Below, in pieces: positions 40,086-48,498 of a DNA stretch of 64,000 nucleotides. The position numbers and the translations under genes were made by a program. The stretch is from the NCBI GenBank assembly GCA_905215055.1, contig CAJMOH010000001.1, positions 85,893 to 149,892 of the forward strand. The letters run 5' to 3'. Each line of letters begins with the position of its first letter. The stretch's first letter is position 1. The stretch comes from an uncultured bacterium (GTDB lineage: Bacteria; Bacillota; Clostridia; Oscillospirales; Acutalibacteraceae). The notes beneath the pieces were generated by a model that saw only the letters and a program-made list of their open reading frames with translations, was not told where the DNA came from and searched no databases.

Positions 40086-41534
40086 TTACGGCTGGTTGAC
40101 AACGCCCACAAACAGGGGCAGGCCATCCTGACTGGTGATGGCGAACAGGAAGGGCCGGTCCAGCACAAAGTCTATCTTCCTGGGGGGCGGGGCCTCACTG
40201 GTCTCTCCTGCGGCCAGCACGGTGTAGGCCGCGGCCTCCACGCCTTCTTCATCCACCTTGACCCGCACAGCGTGCTGGGCCATCGTCAGGCACAGATTTG
40301 ACGCCTCGGTGGTCATGGGAGTGAAATCCGACAGGCTCGAATCCATTACGTCGGTGACGCCCAGGGACTGCAAACCTGCCAGCAAATCCGTGTCGCTGGT
40401 CACGTCAAACTTTGGCAAAGCAAGGTGTATTTCGTACCGCTCCCAGTCCTCCCAGTTGACCTCCGAAAGAAGAACGTCCACCGCGTCCTCCTGCTCCAGC
40501 AGCTGTTCGGGAGCGGTGCCCTCATCGGGAAGGATCATCCACATATACTTGCCGTCCTTCAGATACTTGCGGACAATGCCAAAGTTTTCTCCCCGGTAGT
40601 AATCTTCGTTTTCCATAACCTCGTGCATAAAGTCCACCTCCACATCCCCCTGGGGACTGTGGAAGGTTTGGGGCGCGGTGTTCTGGGGACTAAACTCATT
40701 CCCCCAGGCGGCCTTATAGTAAATGGTGGAGGCCAGAGCGAACACGGTCTCCGGCGTCAGCTCAATCCCTGCCGTCTGGTCCTTCAAGAGATCCCTGGTC
40801 TGCTCGTTGAGCCAGGCCCGCAGCATTTCGGAATACTCTTCGCTGCCCATAGTACCCTGGAAGGAGGAGGCGTAATAGTCCTCCCCCAGAATTTGCAGGG
40901 TATCCTGGTTATAGGAGGCGCCGTCCCGCAGCCATACCGAGTTTGCCAGGATCGTGGCGGAAACCTGGTCGTCCTGATACTGGCCCTTCCACACGGCGTT
41001 GGCCTGCTCTCTGGACTGTTCAATGCTGCCGCAGCCCAGCAGGTCCAAAATCTGCTGGCGGCTGCTGCCGCCGGTCACTTCCCCCAGCATGGCAAGGGCC
41101 ATGTACACGTTCACCGGGGAGTAGGCGGCGTTTTCCCCCTCCTTCCCGGAGAGAAATACCGGAATGCTCTTTTGGAAAAAGCTGTCCAGACCGTTGGCGT
41201 AGCCCGCCTCCTGGCGGAAGGCCTTCCGGGATTCCCACCAGGCGTCATAGGCTTGGTCATAGGCTTCATAGTCCACCTCCCCGGTGGCCTCATCGTAGTA
41301 ATCTTCCTCCAGAGGATAGGGGGCCATCTCCGGGTATTCCGCCGTGACGATGGCCTGGGCGGTGATACCCGCCTCTGGACGGAGCATAACGCCAACCGCC
41401 ACCGCCGCCACCAGCACCGCGGCCACGGCCCCCATCCACCAGGGCCTGCGCCGGGACTGCTTTCGCCTTTCGCTGCGTTCCAAAATCTGATCGTCCACAT
41501 GGTTCATGCTTTCATACAGCTTTTCGCCTTTCAC
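40086..41534 (-). CDS. Membrane-anchored serpin with anti-sigma-like N-terminus
   Basis: A 482-residue protein. Residues 1-31 are cytoplasmic and charged (KGEKLYESMNHVDDQILERS), like the N-termini of clostridial anti-sigma partners. Residues 33-51 are one membrane helix. After a Tyr/Glu/Asp-rich stalk, a full serpin fold follows from about residue 110 (SPVNVYMALAMLGEVTGGSS; LASTIYYKAAWGNEF; LALPKFDVTSDTDL). The hinge EEGVEAAAYT (429-438) precedes the reactive loop; counting from P17 puts P1-P1' near Thr445-Ser446. P14 is Val where inhibitory serpins usually have Thr or Ser. Its GTG overlaps the sigma factor stop (GTGA), so the two are coupled. Confidence 0.9.
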   Translation of the reverse strand: MKGEKLYESMNHVDDQILERSERRKQSRRRPWWMGAVAAVLVAAVAVGVMLRPEAGITAQAIVTAEYPEMAPYPLEEDYYDEATGEVDYEAYDQAYDAWWESRKAFRQEAGYANGLDSFFQKSIPVFLSGKEGENAAYSPVNVYMALAMLGEVTGGSSRQQILDLLGCGSIEQSREQANAVWKGQYQDDQVSATILANSVWLRDGASYNQDTLQILGEDYYASSFQGTMGSEEYSEMLRAWLNEQTRDLLKDQTAGIELTPETVFALASTIYYKAAWGNEFSPQNTAPQTFHSPQGDVEVDFMHEVMENEDYYRGENFGIVRKYLKDGKYMWMILPDEGTAPEQLLEQEDAVDVLLSEVNWEDWERYEIHLALPKFDVTSDTDLLAGLQSLGVTDVMDSSLSDFTPMTTEASNLCLTMAQHAVRVKVDEEGVEAAAYTVLAAGETSEAPPPRKIDFVLDRPFLFAITSQDGLPLFVGVVNQP

Positions 41535-42088
41535 AAATATCCCTCCTTTGTCAAGTGGTCCTTCAGTTTTTTGCGGGTCCGGCTGAGCACAACCGACACA
41601 TGGTTTTCCGTCAAGCCATAGCCCTCCGCGATCTCCTTGACTGACTCGGTAAAGAAGTACCGCCGGAGAAACACGTCCCCGTCCCTGGCTGGCAGCTGGG
41701 CCACAAACTGCCGGACACACTCGCCCAGCTCCTTGGCGTCCACCACAGCGGCCACATCGTCCATGCCGGCCACACACTCGCCCAGCTCGTCCAAAACCAG
41801 CGGCAGCTGGCCCCCGCCCCGCTTTTGGGCGTACCTGGCCTTAAACCGGTTAAAGGCCAGGCCGCGGGTGATCTTTGCCAGAAACATCCGCAAGGCGCTG
41901 GGCCGGTGAGGCGGTATCCTGTTCCATGCGGAAAACCAGGTGTCGTTGACGCATTCCTCCGAATCCTCCCGGCTTTCCAAAATATGGTTTGCCACAGAAA
42001 AGCAGTATATACCGTACTTTTCCTTGCAGCAGGCAATGGCCTGCTGATCCCGGTCCCAATACAGCTGGACAATCTGCCGGTCTTCCAT
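41531..42088 (-). CDS. ECF-type RNA polymerase sigma factor
   Basis: A 185-residue sigma-70 family protein of ECF size. Region 2 is seen around YGIYCFSVANHILESREDSE and ECVNDTWFSAWNRIPPHRP; region 4 is LPARDGDVFLRRYFFTESVK then EIAEGYGLTENHVSVVLSRT with its helix-turn-helix. GGAAGG lies 9 bases before the ATG at 42088. It is first in a two-gene operon with the membrane serpin, which occupies the place where ECF operons normally encode an anti-sigma factor. Confidence 0.92.
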   Translation of the reverse strand: MEDRQIVQLYWDRDQQAIACCKEKYGIYCFSVANHILESREDSEECVNDTWFSAWNRIPPHRPSALRMFLAKITRGLAFNRFKARYAQKRGGGQLPLVLDELGECVAGMDDVAAVVDAKELGECVRQFVAQLPARDGDVFLRRYFFTESVKEIAEGYGLTENHVSVVLSRTRKKLKDHLTKEGYL

Positions 42089-42150
42089 ACTCCTCATCCT
42101 TCCCCGTGAAAAAGCCTTTTCACCCTATAAGTCAACTTTTCAAGGGCAAT

Positions 42151-42156
42151 CTTACA
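42151..42156 (-). promoter_or_regulatory. Possible ECF-type -35 element before the sigma gene
   Basis: TGTAAG on the minus strand, with an AT-rich CTTATAGGG about 18 bases downstream, resembles promoters recognised by some clostridial ECF factors and could allow autoregulation. This is a weak, single-site suggestion. Confidence 0.25.
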
Positions 42157-42159
42157 CCC

Positions 42160-42188
42160 AGTATAAAATATTTTTTCAAACAGCGCAA
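42160..42188 (-). promoter_or_regulatory. Sigma-A-type promoter of the sigma-serpin operon
   Basis: TTGCGC (42183-42188) and TATACT (42160-42165) are 17 bases apart on the minus strand, directly after the terminator of the upstream histidine kinase gene. Confidence 0.7.
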
Positions 42189-42189
42189 A

Positions 42190-42232
42190 TAAAAAGGACT
42201 CTGCCCTGAAAAGGCAGCAGTCCCCTTTTGTC
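42190..42232 (-). terminator. Terminator of the scarred sugar/histidine kinase locus
   Basis: On the minus strand GGGGACTGC and GGCAGAGTCC form an imperfect stem followed by TTTTTATTT, overlapping the end of the histidine kinase gene. Confidence 0.65.
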
Positions 42233-43526
42233 AAAAGCTGTCCGGTCCGCAGAACAGAAACACAGTGGAGAGAAACTCCCCCTTTTGAAAGGTGCTTTTC
42301 AGGTCTCCGCCGTACCTTTCCGCGGTGCTTTTGATATTTTGAAGCCCCAGGCCATGAAGCTGATAGGGATCCTTCTTGGCGGAGCGCAGCTCTGGGTTTT
42401 TGAGAAAGGGATTTTCCCGAACGGTGTTGGCCACCTGCAAAAAGAGCATGTTCCCGTTTTGAGGCCAAACGCGCACTCGAACGGCCCGTCTCTCTCCCTG
42501 GGGTATTTGCTGGCAGGATTCAAAGGCGTTGTCAAGCTGGTTGGAGAGAATGGCGCACAGGTCTACGGGATCCACCTGAAAGGAGGGGTCGTACTGGGCG
42601 TCATATTGAAACTCGATGCCGTTTGACCGGGCATCCGCGGCCCGGCAGTTGATAACTGCGTCGATGACCTCGTTGCCGCTGGCGCACAGGGCAAGGCTTT
42701 GGCTGGGCGCTTCCAGCAGCGTTTGAAGGTAGCTTCGCACATCCTCCATGCTCTGGCTGTCGGCAAACTCCTTCAAAACCCGCAGATGGTGGTTGAAATC
42801 GTGAACCTGCTGGCGGATGGTTTGCTGGGTCTTGCTGAGCTTGCGGTAATTTTCCACCATCAGCTCGTTGGTGGTGCGAAGATAGGCGTTTCGCTGCTTC
42901 TGCCGCTGATAATCCGCCATTACCACAAAAATGCAGATCACGAAAATCACGCAGATCACCAGCAGAATCCAGGCCAGCAGCACCGCAGACTGCAGCACCG
43001 CGTAGGATTCGGCCCGCACCAGGGTGAGCAGAACCGTCATCACCACATAGGCCGCGGCCCCCAGCCCCAGGGCCAGGACGCAGTACCGGCGCTGGAGCCA
43101 GGCTACTGCCTGCATTTTCTTCCGAAGCCCCAGATAGAGGGCGAAATCCGCCGCCTTGCTAAGCGTCAAAAACAGCAGCCGGTTGGGGCCAGGCTCCAGA
43201 ATGGTGTGAAAGGTCCGCAAATAGCCGTCCCTCTGCCCGGAAAGCAGGCTCATCAGAGCGATCAGTACATAGTCCGCCCCGTGGATGCACAGGTATACTA
43301 GCACAGCGGCCGCCGCCCGGCGGACCAATCCCCCTGCCGCCGTAAACCGGGACAGACCAATCAGCATGCCAAAGGAAAGGGCAATGGTGACAAAGGAAAA
43401 CAGGCGGACGCTGTTGAGAGCCGCCACCGCCGCCGTCATGACCAGCGTGCATCCCCAGATCCAGGCCACATGCCTTTTTCCCTGGTAACGAGGCTGGGAC
43501 ATTTGGGTAACGGCGCTGAGAGCCAT
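42231..43526 (-). CDS. GHKL-type sensor histidine kinase, 5'-truncated
   Basis: A 431-residue AgrC/CitA-like kinase: about six membrane helices, a dimerisation helix with phospho-His in QQVHDFNHHLRVLKEF, and a GHKL ATPase domain (N-box LSNQLDNAFESC, G-box HGLGLQNIKSTAERYGG). Compared with the paralogue at 54428-55837, it lacks about the first ten residues. The matching frame continues upstream (PTLLETL) but hits TGA at about 43561 with no start codon, so ATG 43526 has only a poor ribosome site. The partner LytTR regulator expected upstream is missing, apparently removed by the deletion joining it to a serine hydrolase gene. Confidence 0.75.
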   Translation of the reverse strand: MALSAVTQMSQPRYQGKRHVAWIWGCTLVMTAAVAALNSVRLFSFVTIALSFGMLIGLSRFTAAGGLVRRAAAAVLVYLCIHGADYVLIALMSLLSGQRDGYLRTFHTILEPGPNRLLFLTLSKAADFALYLGLRKKMQAVAWLQRRYCVLALGLGAAAYVVMTVLLTLVRAESYAVLQSAVLLAWILLVICVIFVICIFVVMADYQRQKQRNAYLRTTNELMVENYRKLSKTQQTIRQQVHDFNHHLRVLKEFADSQSMEDVRSYLQTLLEAPSQSLALCASGNEVIDAVINCRAADARSNGIEFQYDAQYDPSFQVDPVDLCAILSNQLDNAFESCQQIPQGERRAVRVRVWPQNGNMLFLQVANTVRENPFLKNPELRSAKKDPYQLHGLGLQNIKSTAERYGGDLKSTFQKGEFLSTVFLFCGPDSF

Positions 43527-43559
43527 CAGCGTTTCCAGCAGAGTAGGAAAACCCTGCTG

Positions 43560-43956
43560 TCATGGACATCAAATCATGAATATACACCTTGCTTCTGGCA
43601 GGGTGGCAGGGGGTATTCTCATCGGGCCAGCCGGGAAATCCAGCGGCGCCGGTATCGAATGTGTCCGCCACCTTCATCTGGGAAAACTCCGGCAGATATT
43701 GAGAAAGCTCGTCCTCCAGGCCCAGCCTTCCCTGCTCCACCAGCTGCATTACCGCCAGCATGGTGACCACCTTGGTGGCAGAGTACAGATCGTACAGCTC
43801 GTTTCCAAACACAGGACGCTTTCCCAAAAAATCGCTGTATCCGGCGCTGTGGCGGTACAGCACCTGGTGGTCCTTCATCACCTTGCAGTCCAGTCCCGGG
43901 ACGCCATAGCTCTCTCCCAGGCTGTCCAAATATTCTGTCAATTTTTCAAAAGCCAT
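43560..43956 (-). pseudogene. Serine hydrolase (class C beta-lactamase-like), 3'-truncated
   Basis: About 132 residues remain of an enzyme normally near 350-400. It shows the SxxK motif in DLYSATKVVTML, then VEQGRLGLEDELSQYLPEF and YIHDLMSMTAGFSY, the expected block before the missing YxN and KTG motifs. After FSY the homology stops and the frame runs on into the histidine kinase sequence with unrelated residues. The start at 43956 has AAGGAGAG 8 bases upstream. Intact relatives are esterases or D-aminopeptidases. It is probably non-functional. Confidence 0.8.
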
Positions 43957-44027
43957 CGTCATTTCTCTCCTTCAGGCAAAACGGCGAAAGGCGGTCAGCT
44001 CAAGCCGGACCGCCCCATCGCCTGTTT

Positions 44028-44834
44028 TCACTTTGTGCCAAGCATTTCCTCAAAGGCCATCTCGATGTGGGGATCCCAGAAGGCCCAGTTGTGGATACCC
44101 GGGTCTGTCACATAGGTGTGCTTCAAGCCAATGGAGTCCAGATAGGCGCTGAACTCATTGCTGGACCGCACCAGCATATCCTCCGTTCCGCAGGCCATGT
44201 AGATTTGGGGCTTGGGCGCGTCGCTTTCAGCCAGCTGCCGGGCAACAAACCGCAGGTCCCGGTCACTGCCGGGAATCTCCTTGGGCAAGCCAAAGATATG
44301 CTCGTAATAGGAGGGACTGGCCATCGCCGCGGGATTGTCCTCATAGCTGTCCATCTTTGCCAGGTCATCGGTGATGGCGGCGGCGGACAGAGCAATGACA
44401 CCGCCAAACAGCTCGGGGTGCTTAAAGCCGTTGATGAGAGCGCCATAGCCGCCCATGGAAAATCCGCCAATGATGGTGTCTTCCCGCTTGCAGCTTAACG
44501 GGAATACCCGCCGGCCAAAGTCGATCACCTCGCACAAAAGCTGCTCATACAGGGCGTCCCGTTTCCGGTCATCCACATAGAAGCCGTTCTCACCGCTGGG
44601 ACACAACACCGCGATGTGATATTTCATGGCCAGCTGTTCAATGCGGGAGCCGTACAGCCAGTCGCTGTGGGTGCCGGAATAACCGTGAAGCAGCATTACG
44701 GTTTTCATGGGACTGTCGCTCTTGGCCCGCAGCTCTTCCGGAATGCCCGCCGCCCTTTCAACAGGGACAATCGCTGTCATTTCCGTAAGCCGGCGCAAGG
44801 AGTTGGAAAAGAATGTGGTGCGAAATACTGCCAT
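44028..44834 (-). CDS. Alpha/beta-hydrolase esterase (esterase D/feruloyl esterase-like)
   Basis: A 268-residue esterase of the PF00756-like group. It has VMLLHGYSGTHSDWLY near the N-terminus, nucleophile Ser in IIGGFSMGGYGAL, a catalytic Asp region CGTEDMLVR and His in DPGIHNWAFW. No signal peptide. The family removes acetyl, feruloyl or other acyl groups; next to sugar importer genes, deacylation of imported oligosaccharides is plausible. A paralogue with the same motifs is encoded at 48499-49335. Confidence 0.88.
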   Translation of the reverse strand: MAVFRTTFFSNSLRRLTEMTAIVPVERAAGIPEELRAKSDSPMKTVMLLHGYSGTHSDWLYGSRIEQLAMKYHIAVLCPSGENGFYVDDRKRDALYEQLLCEVIDFGRRVFPLSCKREDTIIGGFSMGGYGALINGFKHPELFGGVIALSAAAITDDLAKMDSYEDNPAAMASPSYYEHIFGLPKEIPGSDRDLRFVARQLAESDAPKPQIYMACGTEDMLVRSSNEFSAYLDSIGLKHTYVTDPGIHNWAFWDPHIEMAFEEMLGTK

Positions 44835-44964
44835 AACAAATACCTTCCTCTCTATGGATTGATTTACTCATTTATTTCTTTGTTTATTGCTTGCGTTTGA
44901 TGGAAGCCATGGGAACGCCTGCGGAAAACGGCAGGCTCCTTACATGGGATCCGCTTCTATTGTA

Positions 44965-45867
44965 TCAGCCCTTCACCGCGCCCACAACAATGCCTTTAAT
45001 CAAATGCTTTTGCAAAAGTGGAAACATTACCAAAATCGGCAGCACGCCAATGACCGCCAAGGCCATACGCATTCCCACGCTGGGAATGGTGATCTGACTG
45101 GTATCCACCAGCTGACTGGCCTGGCCGGAGGACAAAAAGGCAATATTGTTCATAATGGACATCAAAACATTTTGGATTCCAAAGTATTTCACATTTCGAA
45201 TGTAATACAGGGCGTTGGTCCAGTCGTTCCAATAGGCCAGGCCGGCAAACAGGCCCACCGTCACATTTACCGGCACCGACAGGGGAAACATGATTCTCCA
45301 GAAAATAGTCAATTCGTTGGCACCGTCAATCTGCGCCGATTCGATAATGGCAGAGGGTACATTGGTCTGATAATAATTGCGGACCAGCAACACGTTAAAG
45401 GCGCCCATCAGCAGGTTGGGCAGCAGCAATGCCAAATAGCTGTCCTGCACATGAAAAACGCGGGTCCACACCATGTAGGAAGGGACAATTCCGCCGTTAA
45501 ACAGCATGGTGAAGAACAGGAAAAAGGCAAAGGGATTGCGGTATTTAAAGTCCCTTCTTGACAGGGGATAGGCAAACATGGTGGTCAGCAGCATGCTGAG
45601 GGTGGTGCCGGCCGCGGTCAGACAGATCGAGGTCAAATAGGCACGCCCAATGGTGCTGAAGTTGTTCGCCAAATATTTATAAGCGTCCAGGCTCAGCTTT
45701 CTGGGAAAAAAGGTGTAGCCGTACTGGGTCAGGGTTTTCTCCTCGGTGAAGGAGGCGATAAAAATCAGGACAAACGGCAGAACTGCACACAGCGAAAGAA
45801 TGGCCAGAATCACCAGTGCAATCAGCTGAACAGCGCGCTCATCCCTTGTCATCAGCTTTGATTTCAT
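44965..45867 (-). CDS. Carbohydrate ABC transporter permease, LplC type
   Basis: A 300-residue inner-membrane protein with about six helices. The N-terminal helix is followed by IASFTEEKTLTQYGYTFFP (family hallmark), the EAA loop reads ESAQIDGANELTIFWRIMFP, and the end KGIVVGAVKG is characteristic. It appears intact, but its partner permease upstream is truncated and no intact binding protein is linked, so it may be an orphan unless it pairs with another LplB. Confidence 0.92.
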   Translation of the reverse strand: MKSKLMTRDERAVQLIALVILAILSLCAVLPFVLIFIASFTEEKTLTQYGYTFFPRKLSLDAYKYLANNFSTIGRAYLTSICLTAAGTTLSMLLTTMFAYPLSRRDFKYRNPFAFFLFFTMLFNGGIVPSYMVWTRVFHVQDSYLALLLPNLLMGAFNVLLVRNYYQTNVPSAIIESAQIDGANELTIFWRIMFPLSVPVNVTVGLFAGLAYWNDWTNALYYIRNVKYFGIQNVLMSIMNNIAFLSSGQASQLVDTSQITIPSVGMRMALAVIGVLPILVMFPLLQKHLIKGIVVGAVKG

Positions 45868-45884
45868 AGGTTCATTCCTCCGCT

Positions 45885-46475
45885 TTAGAACAAGGCGTCT
45901 TCTTTATTGGTTTTGCGTACAATGGCGTTGGCTACCATTACAAACAGGAAACCCACCACAGACTGGAACAGGCCCGCCGCGCTGGACATACCCACATTGT
46001 TGTTTTCCATAAGGCCGCGGTAAACATAGGTGTCAATGGTTTGGGTGACAGAAAACAGCGCGCCGGAATTTTGAGGCACCTGATAGAACAGGCCGAAGTC
46101 AGAATTGAAAATGCGGCCGCAGCTCATCAAAATCATCAGCGTAATCAAGGGGCGCAGAGATGGAAGCGTAATTTTCTTAATCTGCTGCCACCGGCTTGCA
46201 CCGTCGATGCGGGCGGCTTCATACAGGCTGGGATCGATGCCCGTGATAGAGGCGATATATACAATGGAGTTATATCCCACTGTTTTCCACAGCTGCACAA
46301 TCACCAGGATAAAAGGCCAGGCGGATGTATTGCTGTACCAGCTGACCGGCGAGCCGCCAAAGGCCTTGATAATGGAATTGAGCAGGCCGGTTTCCGGGCT
46401 GAGAAACGCGTATACAATGTAGGAAACAATCACCATGGAAATCAGGTTGGGAATAATCATGCTAGCAGTACACAT
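45885..46475 (-). pseudogene. LplB-type permease, 5'-truncated
   Basis: 196 residues remain of about 315. Homology starts inside a membrane helix (SMIIPNLISMVIVSYIVYAF), includes the EAA loop EAARIDGASRWQQIKKITLP, and ends normally in VRKTNKEDALF. The first two helices and the true start are missing, replaced by a fragment of a binding-protein gene in another frame. ATG 46475 is probably fortuitous. Compare the intact paralogue at 295-1242. Confidence 0.85.
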
Positions 46476-46582
46476 CCGGATATTTTTCCTTCAGAGCTGC
46501 AAAGATGGGCTCCAGGCTGGCCAGGTCGGTGATGTCGTCATCGTCAAAGCCAACAGAAGTGAGCATATCATAGTCGTACCCG
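46462..46582 (-). pseudogene. Fragment of a solute-binding lipoprotein gene
   Basis: About 39 codons in a frame distinct from its neighbours read YDYDMLTSVGFDDDDITDLA, then SLEPIFAALKEKYPDVY, ending at TAG (46462-46464). This resembles an internal segment of LplA/DUF3502-like sugar-binding proteins. It is joined upstream to a histidine kinase fragment and downstream to a permease fragment, so both ends were lost. Confidence 0.65.
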
Positions 46583-46771
46583 CAGCTGCTGCTCCCGTAT
46601 ATTGTGAGAAGCCGTTTGAATGGAATAGATGGAATATCCCGTCAGCAGTCCCAAAAGAATGATAAATGCAAAGGCAATGAAAAAACTGATCTTCACCACA
46701 ATAGACCGATGAACATGGGGAAAGCCTTCCCCCAGGGACCTTGACATTGACGGATTTCTGTTTTCTTTCAT
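46568..46771 (-). pseudogene. N-terminal fragment of a YesM-like sensor histidine kinase
   Basis: 67 codons: a basic N-terminus, RSIVVKISFFIAFAFIILLG as first membrane helix, and the start of an extracellular domain (YSIYSIQTASHNIREQQLR), as in YesM-type kinases that regulate sugar importers through AraC partners. It then runs out of frame into binding-protein sequence. The ATG at 46771 has GAGAAGG at good spacing. The rest of the kinase and its response regulator are absent. Confidence 0.65.
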
Positions 46772-46904
46772 ACCGCACCTTCTCACTTGTTTGTATCGTT
46801 TTTTCCCCAGCATACCTCCCCCATAGTATAGGAGAATTTTAGAAAGCAAACTTTTAATTATACGGTATCATTTTTTGTTTTTCCGAAAAATCTGTCGTTT
46901 CCAT

Positions 46905-46933
46905 TTGCATCCTGTCTCAGAATATGGTACATT
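46905..46933 (+). promoter_or_regulatory. Promoter of the sucrose phosphorylase gene
   Basis: TTGCAT (46905-46910) and TACATT (46928-46933) are 17 bases apart. No clear operator is seen in the 70-base leader. Confidence 0.55.
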
Positions 46934-47004
46934 GTTTATAAGAAAAATATCACAATTTTTATGGTAAATTCTAAAGCCATCACCTTTAAACACAGGAGAA
47001 CATC

Positions 47005-48471
47005 ATGAAAAACATTGAAAACAAGTGTATGCTCATCACCTATGCGGACAGCATGGGGAAAAACCTGAAGGCTCTTGCCCACATTCTGGACAAGCACTTT
47101 TCGGGGGTCTTTGGCGGCGTCCATGTGCTGCCTTTCTTTCCCTCCTCCGGCGACCGGGGCTTCGCTGTTATCAACTACGACACAGTGGATCCAGCCTTTG
47201 GCAGCTGGGAGGACATTGACCATCTGGCGGAAAAATACTACCTGATGGCAGACTTCATGCTGAACCATGTGTCCATCCGCAGCCAAGAATTTCAGGATTA
47301 TCAGAAAAAGGGAGACGCCTCCCCCTACCGTGACATGTTCATCCACTGGAACGAGTTCTGGCCCGGCGGCGAACCTACCGAGAAAGATCTGCAAGCCCTT
47401 TACATGCGAAAAGCCCAAGGCCCCTATAAGGACTTCACCCTGGACAACGGCCAGACCGTTCGCCTCTGGAACACATTCTTCGAGGAGCAGGTGGACATTG
47501 ACCCCTATGCCAAGGCCACCCAGGACTACTACAACCGCAATCTGACCCGCCTTGCCAACCATGTGCCTCTGGTTCGCTTTGACGCCCTGGCCTACGCCTC
47601 AAAGCGCCCTGGAACCACCTGCTTTTTTGTGGAGCCAGACATCTGGGACGTGCTGGACATCGCCATGGAGCCGCTGCGGAAAACCGGCACGGAGATGCTG
47701 GCGGAGATCCACGAGAATTATCATATCCAGCAGAAGATGGTGGACCACGGCTACTGGGTATATGACTTCGCTCTGCCCATGCTGCTCCTTCACGGGCTGA
47801 TGACCGGCCGCACCGACCGGGTGATTCATTGGCTGAACATCTGCCCCCACCACCAGTTTACCACCCTGGACACCCACGACGGCATCGGCGTGGTGGATGT
47901 GGCCGGGCTGCTGGAAGAGGACGAAATTGAGCTGGTGTGCGAGAACGTGGAAAAGCTCACCGAAGAGGCAAGAAGCTATATCAAGCTGCCCAGCACCATC
48001 AAAACCGACGGGCAAAAGGTCCGGCGTTACCAGCTGGGATGCACCTATTACTCCGCTTTGGATTGCGACGACGACGCCTACCTGCTGGCCCGGGCGGTAC
48101 AATTTTTTACCCCTGGCATTCCCCAGGTATACTATGTGGGTCTGCTGGCCGGCAAAAATGACATTGAGGCATTGAAAAACGGCGGCGAAGGCAGGAGCAT
48201 CAACCGCCACAACTACACCGAGGAGGAGATTGATCATGCGGTGCAGAAGCCTATGCTTCAAAAGCTCTACCACTTGATGCGTTTCCGCAACCAGCATCCA
48301 GCCTTTGACGGAAACATTCTGGTGGACCAAAACAGCGCAGGCGGCAGGCTTCACATCCAGTGGAAAAAGAACAACGCTATCGCTGTTCTGGACGCCGATT
48401 TCGGCGACAGGTCCTTTCAAATCACCTATACGGACGTGGACAGCGGCTCTACCAAAGTCCTCGCTCTGTAA
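47005..48471 (+). CDS. Sucrose phosphorylase-like enzyme (GH13 subfamily 18)
   Basis: A 488-residue cytoplasmic enzyme expected to split sucrose (or a related glucoside) with phosphate, giving glucose 1-phosphate. Nucleophile Asp193 lies in VRFDALAYASK, acid/base Glu234 in AEIHENY, and the third carboxylate Asp289 in TLDTHDGIG; the positions nearly equal those of the Bifidobacterium enzyme (192, 232, 290). VLPFFPSSGDRGFAVINYD is the subfamily N-terminal signature. The start has AGGAG 8 bases upstream. The esterase gene follows at 27 bases, probably in one transcript. Related subfamily members act on other glucosides, so sucrose is not certain. Confidence 0.9.
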   Translation: MKNIENKCMLITYADSMGKNLKALAHILDKHFSGVFGGVHVLPFFPSSGDRGFAVINYDTVDPAFGSWEDIDHLAEKYYLMADFMLNHVSIRSQEFQDYQKKGDASPYRDMFIHWNEFWPGGEPTEKDLQALYMRKAQGPYKDFTLDNGQTVRLWNTFFEEQVDIDPYAKATQDYYNRNLTRLANHVPLVRFDALAYASKRPGTTCFFVEPDIWDVLDIAMEPLRKTGTEMLAEIHENYHIQQKMVDHGYWVYDFALPMLLLHGLMTGRTDRVIHWLNICPHHQFTTLDTHDGIGVVDVAGLLEEDEIELVCENVEKLTEEARSYIKLPSTIKTDGQKVRRYQLGCTYYSALDCDDDAYLLARAVQFFTPGIPQVYYVGLLAGKNDIEALKNGGEGRSINRHNYTEEEIDHAVQKPMLQKLYHLMRFRNQHPAFDGNILVDQNSAGGRLHIQWKKNNAIAVLDADFGDRSFQITYTDVDSGSTKVLAL

Positions 48472-48498
48472 TACATTTTAAAAAGGAGGTTTTCTCTT

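Noticed and set aside
41535..41777. N-terminal extension of the serpin frame into the sigma factor gene
   Set aside because: It overlaps the sigma factor region 4 coding sequence and lacks a ribosome site; GTG 41534 with AAAGGAGGG upstream is the clear start.
43159..43560. Continuation of the serine hydrolase frame to 43159
   Set aside because: The extra 130 or so codons lie out of frame over the histidine kinase gene and encode Gly/Pro/Arg-rich, non-homologous sequence.
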